A stretch of 64,000 nucleotides of DNA from Pseudogemmatithrix spongiicola (GTDB lineage Bacteria; Gemmatimonadota; Gemmatimonadetes; Gemmatimonadales; Gemmatimonadaceae): the NCBI RefSeq assembly GCF_030623445.1, contig NZ_CP130613.1, positions 310,001 to 374,000 of the forward strand, read 5' to 3'. A model generated the notes under the pieces. The model made no database searches. It was given only the letters and a program-made list of their open reading frames with translations, and was not told the origin of the DNA. Made by a program: the position numbers and the translations under genes. Shown here in pieces: positions 16,590-24,818 of this stretch (position 1 is its first letter; the number at the start of each line of letters is the position of its first letter).

Positions 16590-18269
16590 ATGACAAATCG
16601 CGCGTCCGACCCCATGCCTGCCGCCGGATTCGCGTCCCTCGGCCTCGATGCCCGCGTCCTCGCGGCGCTCACCGCCCTTGGGTACGAGGAGCCCACGCCC
16701 ATCCAGCGGGCGGCCATCCCGCTGCAGATCGCCGGCCGCGACGTCTTGGCGCAAGCGGCCACCGGTACCGGCAAGACGGCGGCGTTCGCGCTGCCGCTGC
16801 TCCAGCACCTGCGCACCGATGCGCCGCCACGCGAACGGACCAGCGCACTGGTGCTGGTCCCTACGCGCGAGCTGGCTATGCAGGTTGCAGAGGCGATCTA
16901 CCGCTACGGCAAGTCCATGGGCGTGCACGCGGTGCCGGTCTATGGCGGCACGGCGATCGACGGCCAGATCCGCCAGCTCAAGCGCGGCGTGGACATCGTG
17001 ATCGCCACGCCGGGGCGCGCGCTGGACCACATCCGGCGCAAGACCGTGCACCTGCAGGGGATCCGCACGGTGGTGCTCGACGAAGCCGATGAGATGCTCG
17101 ATATGGGCTTTGCCGACGACCTCGAGGCGATCCTCGCCGAGACGCCCGCCGAGAAGCAGGTGGCGCTGTTCTCGGCCACGCTGGCGCCGCGCATCATGGC
17201 GATCGCCAAGTCGCATCTGCGCAATCCGGAACTGATCAGCATCGAGCCGGAGAAGCTCAAGGCCGGCAAGGCGGCGAAGGTGCGGCAGGTGGCCTACATC
17301 GTGCCGCGGGCGCACAAGATGGCGGCCCTGGGTCGCATCCTCGACGTGGAGCAGCCGGAGAGCGCGATCGTGTTCTGCCGGACGCGCACCGAGGTGGACG
17401 AACTCACCGAGACGATGAACGCGCGCGGCTATGCGGCCGAGGCGCTGCATGGCGGCTTGAGCCAGGACCAGCGCGACCGCGTGATGAAGCGCTTCCGGGG
17501 CAAGACGACGGACCTGTTGATCGCGACGGACGTGGCGGCGCGCGGCCTGGACGTGTCGCACGTGACGCACGTGGTCAACTACGACGTGCCGAACGCGAGC
17601 GAGGCGTATGTGCATCGCATCGGCCGCACGGGCCGTGCGGGGCGCGAGGGGACGGCGATCACGCTGGCGGAGCCGCGCGAGCATCGCTTGCTCAAGAGCT
17701 TCGAGCGCGCGACGGGTCGTCCGGTGGAGGTCGCCCCGGTGCCGACGGTGGCGGACCTGAAGGCGGCGCGTGTGGAGCAGGTGCAGGAGAAGCTGCGTGC
17801 GACGATCCTCGACGGCGGGCTGGAGGATTGGCGGCGCATCGTGGCGGGCATGGCGACGGAGTTCGATCCGATGGATATCGCCGCGGCGGCGTTGAAGCAG
17901 GGGGCCACGCCGGCGGACGAGGAGACCGAGATTCCGGCGGGGCCGCCGGCACGCGAGAAGCATCCGGCGCGCGCGCGAGAGGACGTGAAGAAGGCGCGCA
18001 CGATCGCCCGCGGTGCCAAGGGTGGCGGGATGACGAAGCTCTACGTGGGTGCCGGCCGCAAGCTGAAGGTGCGGCCGGGCGACCTCGTGGGCGCGATCGC
18101 CAACGAAGCGGGCGTCGATGCCGCGACGCTCGGCACGATCACGATCTTCGATCGGCACAGCATCGTCGAGGTGCCGGCCGCGGCGGCCGATGACGTGCTG
18201 CGCGCGATGGCGAAGGCGACGATCAAGGGCAAGAAGATCCTCGTGCGCCGGGATCGCGAAGGCAGCTGA
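16590..18269 (+). CDS. DEAD-box ATP-dependent RNA helicase with C-terminal RNA-binding domain
   Basis: The 559-residue protein has the Q motif and motif I (EEPTPIQRAAIPLQ, ATGTGKTAAFALPLL), Ia (PTRELAMQV), II (VLDEADEMLDMGF), III (SATL), V (ATDVAARGLDVSHV) and VI (HRIGRTGRAGREG). Residues from about 485 (KLYVGAGRKLKVRPGDLVGAIANEAG...VRRD) match the DbpA-type RNA-binding domain found in DbpA and DeaD. It probably remodels rRNA or mRNA structures. The ATG at 16590 has no clear ribosome site, and ATG 16614 is an alternative. Confidence 0.95.
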   Translation: MTNRASDPMPAAGFASLGLDARVLAALTALGYEEPTPIQRAAIPLQIAGRDVLAQAATGTGKTAAFALPLLQHLRTDAPPRERTSALVLVPTRELAMQVAEAIYRYGKSMGVHAVPVYGGTAIDGQIRQLKRGVDIVIATPGRALDHIRRKTVHLQGIRTVVLDEADEMLDMGFADDLEAILAETPAEKQVALFSATLAPRIMAIAKSHLRNPELISIEPEKLKAGKAAKVRQVAYIVPRAHKMAALGRILDVEQPESAIVFCRTRTEVDELTETMNARGYAAEALHGGLSQDQRDRVMKRFRGKTTDLLIATDVAARGLDVSHVTHVVNYDVPNASEAYVHRIGRTGRAGREGTAITLAEPREHRLLKSFERATGRPVEVAPVPTVADLKAARVEQVQEKLRATILDGGLEDWRRIVAGMATEFDPMDIAAAALKQGATPADEETEIPAGPPAREKHPARAREDVKKARTIARGAKGGGMTKLYVGAGRKLKVRPGDLVGAIANEAGVDAATLGTITIFDRHSIVEVPAAAADDVLRAMAKATIKGKKILVRRDREGS

Positions 18270-18298
18270 ACGCGACGCGTAGCGCCGCGCCACAAACA

Positions 18299-18332
18299 CG
18301 AAGGCCCGATCTCGCGAGAGACCGGGCCTTCG
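18299..18332. terminator. Bidirectional terminator between helicase and small lipoprotein gene
   Basis: CGAAGGCCCG and CGGGCCTTCG form a perfect 10-base stem; the loop itself contains the palindrome TCTCGCGAGA. It sits 29 bases after the helicase stop and 21 bases beyond the stop of the minus-strand gene at 18354, so it can end both transcripts. Confidence 0.8.
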
Positions 18333-18353
18333 ATGCGTCAGGAACGACGCAGC

Positions 18354-18533
18354 TTACATCGCCTTCGTGGCGGCCGAATCCGTCTTCGTCGAATCCGTCT
18401 TCGTCGAGTCGGTCATCGCAGCGGCAGAATCCGTCGCGGCAGGCGTGGTGGTCTCAGCCGGGGTCGTCTCCTCGGCCTTGGGGGCGCAAGCGGCGAACAG
18501 CACAACGGCGGCGAGAAGAGCAAGGCGCTTCAT
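18354..18533 (-). CDS. Short lipoprotein with a Thr/Ser/Ala-rich tail
   Basis: 59 residues from ATG 18533. MKRLALLAAVVLFAACAPK is a textbook lipoprotein signal (lipobox FAAC). The mature part, about 44 residues, is low-complexity (AEETTPAETTTPAATDS) with the repeat TDSTK-TDSTK-TDS. It likely serves as a membrane-anchored, disordered or wall-contacting peptide. Function unknown. A candidate promoter lies about 70 bases upstream. Confidence 0.75.
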   Translation of the reverse strand: MKRLALLAAVVLFAACAPKAEETTPAETTTPAATDSAAAMTDSTKTDSTKTDSAATKAM

Positions 18534-18781
18534 ACTTGGTGAATCTCCAGGGAATTGTTGGTGCGGGTACGCGCGACCTGTTCGCGCTCGCCACACTAGG
18601 GAGAAGATTACCTATTGAGGGGGTGCCTCGTCAACGCCGTAAGTTGTTTATTAACAGGAGGTTACGGCGAATCGCTGTCAGTCTGACTGAGACTGAAGCT
18701 AGTAAGACATTGCCAGACAACAACTTGGGTGACTTTCCCGCCGCGGGTGTGCGCCCCGGACAGTCGCCGCGCGCCCTCGCA
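18534..18781. other. Intergenic region with a small dyad and a candidate promoter
   Basis: 248 bases, AT-richer than neighbours. CAGTC-TGACTGA-GACTG (near 18680-18696) is a small dyad. No RNA gene recognised. Confidence 0.4.
18605..18634 (-). promoter_or_regulatory. Candidate promoter for the short lipoprotein gene
   Basis: On the minus strand TTGACG (18634-18629) is followed after 18 bases by TAATCT (18610-18605), a reasonable sigma-70 pair. It would give an untranslated leader of about 65 bases before ATG 18533. Recognised by eye only. Confidence 0.35.
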
Positions 18782-19651
18782 CTAACGCGGGCTGGCGAGG
18801 AACTCCCGCATCTCGCGGTGCAACCACGCTGGCTCATCGAGCATGATGAAGTGATACGCCGTGTCGTGAATGCGCAGGCGCTGTGTGGCGAGCGATGCGT
18901 ACTGGTTCGCGGCGATGCGTTCGAGGCCTTCGCGCGACTGTCCCATCGTCGCGTAGGCGGCCCACGCGTGGACGTTGAGGACCGGGACGCGCACGCGCGC
19001 GAGATCGGCGCGTAGGTCTTCGACGTACATGTCGTGCATGGCGACGGCCATCGTGCCCATGTCGCTGTCACGGCCATGCCGTGCGAGCATCGCGTGCGCG
19101 GCCGTATCGCGCGCCATCATCTTGAGCTGCGCGTCCTGCATCCGCATGTAGTTCTCCCGGGCGCCCGGCGACATCATCATGCGGTGCATCTGCGCGGCCA
19201 TCGGACGCATGGTCTCGCGCGTGGCATTGGGATTCATGAGGGTGCCGAAGAACGGCATGCCGTCGATGTTGACGACGGCGCCGGGCAGGTCGGGATGGTC
19301 GGCGGCGATCCAGAGCGCGAGGAAGCCGCCGAGCGAGTGGCCGACGATGACGGGCTTCTCGAGGCGACGCTCGCGGACATACGCGACGATGGCCTCGCGC
19401 TGCATGCGGAGCCACCCGGTGTCCGTGGCGATCGGCGGGACGCCGGCGAAGCCGGCCAGCGAGAACACGTGCACCTGGTGGTCCTTGGCGAACTCGGCGG
19501 CGGTGGCGCGCCAGACCTCGCCGCTGTTCGTGAGCCCGGGGATGAGGAGCATCGGCGGGCCGTTGCCGACGACGTCGACGCGGAACGGTTCCTGTGCGTG
19601 CAGTGCGGGCGTGGCGGCGAGGAGCGCCGCTGTGACGATTGAACGGAACAT
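18782..19651 (-). CDS. Secreted alpha/beta hydrolase
   Basis: 289 residues from ATG 19651 with a signal peptide (SIVTAALLAATPALHAQ). The fold markers are PPMLLIPGLTNSGEVW (oxyanion region) and the nucleophile elbow VIVGHSLGGFLALWIA. The likely catalytic His is in AYHFIMLDEPAWLHREMREFL. A Met/His-rich stretch (MRPMAAQMHRMMMSP) lies in the cap region. The acid residue is not obvious. It probably hydrolyses an ester or amide outside the cytoplasm; the substrate is unknown. Confidence 0.88.
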   Translation of the reverse strand: MFRSIVTAALLAATPALHAQEPFRVDVVGNGPPMLLIPGLTNSGEVWRATAAEFAKDHQVHVFSLAGFAGVPPIATDTGWLRMQREAIVAYVRERRLEKPVIVGHSLGGFLALWIAADHPDLPGAVVNIDGMPFFGTLMNPNATRETMRPMAAQMHRMMMSPGARENYMRMQDAQLKMMARDTAAHAMLARHGRDSDMGTMAVAMHDMYVEDLRADLARVRVPVLNVHAWAAYATMGQSREGLERIAANQYASLATQRLRIHDTAYHFIMLDEPAWLHREMREFLASPR

Positions 19652-19746
19652 GCAAGGTCCTGGCAAGAGTTGCCTTTCCCTACGTGGCGGTGCCGCAGAG
19701 GTTTTCTTCGCTGTCGCGTGTCGGGTCCACGGGTCATATTTGGTAC

Positions 19747-20256
19747 ATGTCCCCTCGCGACCGCCTGCTCGATGCGCTGCGGCGCGCGCACGATGGCCAG
19801 CCGTGGCATGGCCCCTCGCGCAGCGAGGTGCTGCGTGACGTGACCGCGCGGGAGGCGTGCTTCCGTGCGGCGCCGGACGCCCATACGATCTGGGAGCTCG
19901 TCCTGCACATGCGCAGCTGGACGGAGGAGGTGCTGGCCCGTGCGCGGGGCGCCGTGCCGGACGAGCCCGCTGCCGGCGACTGGCCGCCGATGCTCGATCC
20001 GGCCGACGAGACCGCCTGGCGGGCGACACTGCGCTCCTTGGACGCGGCGCACGAAGCGCTGTGGCGGCATGTCGAGACGATGGATGACGCCGCGCGCGCG
20101 CAGCGCGTCGCGAACCGACCCGATGACCCGCCGGACAGCGGCATCACGCAGCGCGCGATGATCCGGTCGCTCGCCGAACACGATGTGTACCACACGGGGC
20201 AGCTCGCAATCCTCAAGCGGATCGCGCGGTCGGCCCTCTCCTCTCCCCCCAAGTAA
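19747..20256 (+). CDS. DinB-like four-helix protein
   Basis: 169 residues starting at ATG 19747. The metal-binding histidines typical of the DinB superfamily are present in HTIWELVLHMRSWTEEVLARA and, near the C terminus, AEHDVYHTGQLAILKR. Members bind a divalent metal in a four-helix bundle; some are thiol-dependent transferases, but most have no known role. It ends three bases before the UPF0182 gene start, so the two are likely co-transcribed. Confidence 0.82.
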   Translation: MSPRDRLLDALRRAHDGQPWHGPSRSEVLRDVTAREACFRAAPDAHTIWELVLHMRSWTEEVLARARGAVPDEPAAGDWPPMLDPADETAWRATLRSLDAAHEALWRHVETMDDAARAQRVANRPDDPPDSGITQRAMIRSLAEHDVYHTGQLAILKRIARSALSSPPK

Positions 20257-20259
20257 TCC

Positions 20260-23034
20260 GTGGCCACGATCAATACCGCCCAGCGCCGATCGAGCATCCT
20301 GATCATCGGCGTTCTCCTGCTCCTGCTCGGCATCCCCGCCATCGCCACGGTCTACACCGACTGGCTATGGTTCCAGGAAATCGGCTTCGAGCGCGTGTTC
20401 ACGTTGCGCATCACGGCGCAGCTGGTCCTCGGCGGCATCGCGCTGCTGCTGGGCTTCGGCCTGCTGTACGGCAACGCTCGCCTGGCGCTGCGCGGGATGG
20501 AGCGCAGCGCCGAGAGCATCCGCGTCCTGGCCGCCGGCGGCGTCGAGATGCGGGTGAAGTTCCTCGTCGCGGCGGCGCATCGCCTGGCGCTGCCGGCCAC
20601 TGCGTTCTTCGCGTTGCTGCTCGGGAGCGGATTGGCGTCGCGCTGGCGCACGCTCATCCAATTCTGGTATCGCACGCCGTTCGGCGATGTGGATCCGATC
20701 TTCCAGCGCGACATCTCGTACTACGTGTTCACGCTGCCGGCCGTACAGGTCGCGTTGGACTGGATCTGGGGCGTGGTCTTCGTGTCGTTGCTGTTCGTCT
20801 CGCTGCCGATCTACCTCGTGCGCGGCGATGTGGGCGTCCGGCTCGGGCGCTTGAGCATTGCGCCGCAGGCGGAGTGGCATCTTGCCGCACTCGGCGCGCT
20901 CTGGCTTGTCCTCTCGGCGCTGCGCACGTGGGTCGTGGGCATGCCCAACCTGCTGTTCGGCACGCACGGGCCGCTGCAGGGCGCGAGCTACACGGACCTC
21001 TACGTGCGCATGCCCGGCCTGAAGCTGCTGGCCGTCCTGCTGCTGCTCGGGGCCGTGGCGCTATTGTGGGGCGCGCGCCGCGGCAATCTTGCGCGCGTCG
21101 CGGTCGTGGTGGTCGTGGGCAACTTCCTCCTCACGGCACTGGTGAACGGCGTCGTGCCGGGTGTCGTGCAGCGGCTCGTCGTGCAGCCGAACGAATTGGC
21201 CAAGGAGACGCCGCAGATCGCCCATCACATCGCGGCCACGCGGCGGGCGTGGGGACTCGATGCGGTCGAGCGGCGCGAGCTCGACGGCGACCAGCAGCTG
21301 ACGGCGCGCGACATCGCCGCCAACCGCTCGACGATCGACAACGTCCGCCTCTGGGACCGCGAGCCGCTGTTGCAGACCTTCGGGCAGATCCAGTCGATCC
21401 GCACGTACTACGACTTCGTCGCCGTGGACGACGACCGCTACATCGTGGACGGGCAGATGCGGCACGTGCTGCTCTCGGCGCGCGAGCTCGACCCGGCATC
21501 GCTGCCGACACGGACGTTCGTGAACGAGCACCTGACGTTCACGCACGGCATGGGCCTGACGCTCGGTCCCTCCAACGAGTTCACGGCGCAGGGCCTGCCG
21601 GTGCTCTGGATGCAGGACCTGCCGCCGACGTCGACGATCACGCAGCAGGTGGGGCGTCCGCAGATCTACTTCGGCGAGCTCGATCGCACCTGGGTGCTGG
21701 CGCCGTCGCGGCAGCGGGAGTTCGACTTCCCCTCGGCGGAAGGAGACGAGGCCGAGTACTCGACGTACGCCGGACGCGCCGGGGTGCCGTTGAGCTCGTA
21801 TGGGCGCAAGCTGGCGTTCGCGCTGCGCTTCGGATCGATGAACATCCTGTTGTCATCGGACCTCACGGACAGTACGCGCATCCTCTTCAACCAGCAGGTC
21901 CGCAAGCGGGCGCAACTGGCGCTGCCGTTCCTCGCCTTCGACAACGACCCGTACCTCGTCGTCACCGACAGCGGGCGGCTCGTGTGGATGCTCGACGCAT
22001 ACACCGCCACTGACCGCTATCCGTATTCGGCACGCACCAGCGACGGGCTCAACTACCTGCGCAACAGCGTAAAGGTGGCGGTGGATGCCTACGACGGCGA
22101 CATCCGTGCCTGGCTCGTGGACCCGGCCGATCCGATGATCAACACGCTTTCGAAGATCTATCCGGACCTGCTGCGACCGCTGGCCGGCATGCCGGCGGAC
22201 CTGCGCGCGCACATGCGGTACCCCGAGGACCTGTTCCGCGCGCAGACGGGCTTGTACGCCACGTTCCACATGACGGACCCCGAGACGTTCTATCACCGCG
22301 AAGACCAGTGGCAGATCCCCGCCGCGCAGCAAGGCGCGGTGCGCAGCGGCTACGCACGCCACATCGTGATGCGGCTGCCCGGCGAGCGCGACACCGAGTA
22401 CCTGATGATGCGGCCGTTCACGCCGCGTCAGAAGGACAACCTGGCGGCGTGGATGGTCGCGCGGAACGACGGCGAGCACTACGGCAAGCTGATCTCGTAC
22501 CGGTTCCCGCGGCAGAGCCTGGTGTTCGGCCCGACGCAGATCGCGAACCGCATCAACCAGGACACCGAAGTCTCGCGGCAGGTCTCGCTGTGGGACCAAG
22601 GCGGCTCGGAGGTGATTCGCGGCGAACTGCTGGTGATCCCGATCGAAGCGTCGCTGCTCTACGTACAGCCGCTGTACCTGCGGGCGCAGGGCGGCAAGAT
22701 TCCCGAGCTCAAGCGCGTGATCGTGGCGCACAACGATCGCGTGGTCATGGAGGAGACGCTGGAGGGCGGGCTGTCGGTGCTCTTCGGCGACGGGACGGGA
22801 CTCGCCCGCGCTAGCTCGCGTGCCTCGTCGCATGCTGCGGATGCAACGGCGGGCGGAGCGGCGCGCGGCAGCGACACGGCGGCCCGGCCCCTCGATGCCG
22901 AGCGTGCCGCACTCATCCAACAGGCGGTCCAGCTGTACGAACGGGCGCGCAACGCACAGCGCAACGACGACTGGGCGACCTACGGCGACGCGATGAAGCG
23001 TCTCGGTGAGGTGCTGCAGCGGCTGAGGCAGTGA
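20260..23034 (+). CDS. UPF0182-family large membrane protein
   Basis: 924 residues from GTG 20260. Seven or so membrane helices in the first 310 residues (ILIIGVLLLLLGIPAIATVYTDWLWFQEIGFERVF is the hallmark start of this family), then a long extracytoplasmic domain with family stretches such as ETPQIAHHIAATRRAWGLD, RTYYDFVAVDDDRY and FHMTDPETFYHREDQW. The C terminus is Ala-rich and then helical. The family is widespread and of unknown function. It overlaps the following gene by one base (TGATG). Confidence 0.92.
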   Translation: MATINTAQRRSSILIIGVLLLLLGIPAIATVYTDWLWFQEIGFERVFTLRITAQLVLGGIALLLGFGLLYGNARLALRGMERSAESIRVLAAGGVEMRVKFLVAAAHRLALPATAFFALLLGSGLASRWRTLIQFWYRTPFGDVDPIFQRDISYYVFTLPAVQVALDWIWGVVFVSLLFVSLPIYLVRGDVGVRLGRLSIAPQAEWHLAALGALWLVLSALRTWVVGMPNLLFGTHGPLQGASYTDLYVRMPGLKLLAVLLLLGAVALLWGARRGNLARVAVVVVVGNFLLTALVNGVVPGVVQRLVVQPNELAKETPQIAHHIAATRRAWGLDAVERRELDGDQQLTARDIAANRSTIDNVRLWDREPLLQTFGQIQSIRTYYDFVAVDDDRYIVDGQMRHVLLSARELDPASLPTRTFVNEHLTFTHGMGLTLGPSNEFTAQGLPVLWMQDLPPTSTITQQVGRPQIYFGELDRTWVLAPSRQREFDFPSAEGDEAEYSTYAGRAGVPLSSYGRKLAFALRFGSMNILLSSDLTDSTRILFNQQVRKRAQLALPFLAFDNDPYLVVTDSGRLVWMLDAYTATDRYPYSARTSDGLNYLRNSVKVAVDAYDGDIRAWLVDPADPMINTLSKIYPDLLRPLAGMPADLRAHMRYPEDLFRAQTGLYATFHMTDPETFYHREDQWQIPAAQQGAVRSGYARHIVMRLPGERDTEYLMMRPFTPRQKDNLAAWMVARNDGEHYGKLISYRFPRQSLVFGPTQIANRINQDTEVSRQVSLWDQGGSEVIRGELLVIPIEASLLYVQPLYLRAQGGKIPELKRVIVAHNDRVVMEETLEGGLSVLFGDGTGLARASSRASSHAADATAGGAARGSDTAARPLDAERAALIQQAVQLYERARNAQRNDDWATYGDAMKRLGEVLQRLRQ

Positions 23035-23630
23035 TGTCGCGAGACCCACGCGTCGACTCCTACATCGCCAAGGCCCAGCCCTTCGCCCAGCCGATCATGC
23101 ACCACCTGCGTGCGGTGGTGCACGAGGCCTGTCCGGAGGTGGAGGAGACGATCAAGTGGGGCATGCCGAGCTTCATGCACCATGGCATACTCGCGGGCAT
23201 GGCGGCGTTCAAGGCGCATGTGGCCTTTGGCTTCTGGAAGGGCAGGCTGGTGACGGGCGACGCCGCGCGGTCCCGCGAGGCGATGTGGAGCTTCGGGCGT
23301 ATCACGTCGCTCGACGACCTGCCGAAGAAGCGCCAGCTCCTCGCGATGGTGAAGAAGGCGGCGAAGCTCAACGAGGCCGGTGCCACGGCGCCGCGCACAG
23401 TGAAGCATGCAAAGCCAGTGCTGCGCTTGCCGGCGGACCTCGCTACCGCGTTAAAGGCGAAGCCCGCGGCGAAGGCGTTCTATGCCACGCTCCCGCCCTC
23501 GGCGAAACGCGATTACGTCGAGTGGATCACCGAGGCCAAACAGCCGGCGACGCGCGCGAAGCGAGTGGCGCAGGCGGTGCAATGGCTTGGCGAGGGGAAG
23601 CGGCGGAACTGGAAGTACGAGACGCGCTGA
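23034..23630 (+). CDS. DUF1801 / YdeI-OmdA-type protein
   Basis: 198 residues, start ATG 23034 coupled to the previous stop. The N-terminal part (SYIAKAQPFAQPIMHHLRAVVHEACPEVEETIKWGMPSFMHHG...) is a DUF1801 domain with the usual aromatic pocket. The C-terminal part (LPADLATALKAKPAAKAFYATLPPSAKRDYVEWITEAKQPATRAKRVAQAVQWLGEGKRR) is the YdeI/OmdA 'bacteriocin-protection' type helix bundle. This fusion is a known combination. Role unknown. Confidence 0.88.
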   Translation: MSRDPRVDSYIAKAQPFAQPIMHHLRAVVHEACPEVEETIKWGMPSFMHHGILAGMAAFKAHVAFGFWKGRLVTGDAARSREAMWSFGRITSLDDLPKKRQLLAMVKKAAKLNEAGATAPRTVKHAKPVLRLPADLATALKAKPAAKAFYATLPPSAKRDYVEWITEAKQPATRAKRVAQAVQWLGEGKRRNWKYETR

Positions 23631-23662
23631 ACTGCCTTACCACGAAGTGGCTGTGTTGGAAG

Positions 23663-24601
23663 TCAAGCGGTGGTGGGCGTCGGTGACGCCTGCCACCGCG
23701 TTTGATGTTTGACCATCGCGTTGAGGATGACGAGGAGGCGGCGCATGCACGCGGTCAGGGCGAGCTTCTTCGGCTTGCCGGCGGCGACGAGGCGCCGATA
23801 CATCGCGCGTACGACGGCGTTGCAGCGGATCGCCGCGAGGGTCGCCATGTAGAGCCCCGTGCGGACGTCGGCGCGGCCGCCGCGGATGCGCCGCACGCCG
23901 CGCCAGCGGCCCGACTCCTGCGCGTAGGGCGCCAGCCCGACGAGGGCGGCGATCTCCTTCGCGGACAGCGCGCCGAGCTCCGTGAGGCGCGCGATCAGCA
24001 GCCGCGCCGTCTGCGGCCCGATGCCCGGCACGCTCGTGAGGAGCTCCTCCTGCGCGCGCCAGAGCGGCGAGCCCTGGATCCAGCGGTCCGTCTCGTCCTC
24101 GAGGGCCCGGAGCGCCCGCTCCAGCGCGCGGATCGTCTGCCGGACGCTCGGCTGCACGCTGCGGCGCGCCACCGCGAGCCGGTTGTGCTCCATCGTCAGC
24201 ATCTCGACGAGCTGCCGCCGCCGGTCGACGAGCGCCGCGAGCTCCTGCGTCGCCGCGTCGGGCAGCGGCCGCGCGGCCGGGCGCACCGTCGCCGCGAAGC
24301 GCGCGAGCAGCGCCGCGTCGAGCCGGTCCGTCTTCGCCAGCTGCCCGACGCTCTCGGCGAAGCGCCGCACCTGCCGCGGATTCACCACCGCGACCGGCAC
24401 GCCCGCCGCCGCGAGCGCCGCCGTCAGCGGCACGTGGTAGGCGCCCGTCGCCTCCAGCACGACCAGCGTCGGCCCCTGCGCGCCCACGCGCGCCACCGTC
24501 GCGGCGATGCCCGCCGCGTCGTTCGCGTGCTGCCACGCCGCGCCCGTCGCGTCCGCGCCGTCCAGCGTGCCCTGGCTCACATCGATCCCGATGTACGTCA
24601 T
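23663..24601 (-). CDS. IS110-family DEDD recombinase (transposase)
   Basis: 312 residues from ATG 24601. The RuvC-like DEDD residues are visible: Asp in TYIGIDVSQGTLDGA, Glu in TLVVLEATGAYHVPL, and two Asp in QLAKTDRLDAALLARF. The C-terminal half has the family's transposase_20 region, TSVPGIGPQTARLLIA...ELGALSAKEIAALVGLAPYAQESG, which holds the nucleophilic serine region (SGRWRG), and ends in KKLALTACMRRLLVILNAMVKH. It works with a bridge RNA made from its own 5' end to join donor and target. The gene appears intact. Confidence 0.95.
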   Translation of the reverse strand: MTYIGIDVSQGTLDGADATGAAWQHANDAAGIAATVARVGAQGPTLVVLEATGAYHVPLTAALAAAGVPVAVVNPRQVRRFAESVGQLAKTDRLDAALLARFAATVRPAARPLPDAATQELAALVDRRRQLVEMLTMEHNRLAVARRSVQPSVRQTIRALERALRALEDETDRWIQGSPLWRAQEELLTSVPGIGPQTARLLIARLTELGALSAKEIAALVGLAPYAQESGRWRGVRRIRGGRADVRTGLYMATLAAIRCNAVVRAMYRRLVAAGKPKKLALTACMRRLLVILNAMVKHQTRWQASPTPTTA

Positions 24602-24793
24602 CCGTCCCTCGCCGCGTGAGGACCGCGCGCGCCCGGCCTTGCGCCATGCGGGCTCGCGGCCCCAGCGGCTGTTCGGGCGTCCCGCGATCGGTTCGACGAC
24701 GCTCCCGCTTCGTGACGGGCTCTGCACGCCCCTGGCACGACAATCGAGCTGTCGCCGCCCCGATGACTTACCACCATTCGTGTGAGACATACA
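24602..24793 (-). ncRNA. Predicted IS110 bridge RNA
   Basis: Reading the minus strand, a first stem CGAC(A)GCTC/GAGCGTCG (24754-24746 with 24704-24697) encloses a loop whose 5' side has TCGTGCC (24740-24734), identical to the left target plus the first core base, and whose 3' side has CACGAAG (24714-24708), complementary to core CT plus TCGTG of the right target. A GGGC/GCCC hairpin caps it. A second stem CGCCCG/CGGGCG (24679-24674 with 24635-24630) encloses ACAGCCGCT (24672-24664), matching the right-end donor ACAGCCACT with one G-T wobble, and GCAAG (24642-24638), complementary to CTTGT of the left end. It too has a GGGC/GCCC cap. The order LTG-RTG-LDG-RDG is that of IS621. RNA ends are not determined. 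Confidence 0.75.
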
Positions 24794-24818
24794 AGGCACG
24801 AAGACACGAAGAGAGGAT

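Larger units (their letters stand above)
23646..24795 (-). mobile_element. IS110-family insertion sequence with upstream bridge RNA region
   Basis: Boundaries were set by rejoining the interrupted repeat: on the minus strand the flank ...TTCGTGC is followed by CT, then the left end TGTATGTCTC..., and the right end ...AACACAGCCA is followed by CT and then TCGTGGTAAGG. CT is thus the shared core. There are no inverted repeats or other target duplication, as expected for this DEDD family. The 5' non-coding end is about 190 bases and the 3' end only about 15, the layout of the IS110 group proper. The junction of the two ends (ACAGCCA-CT-TGTAT) resembles the IS621 donor as I remember it. Confidence 0.9.
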
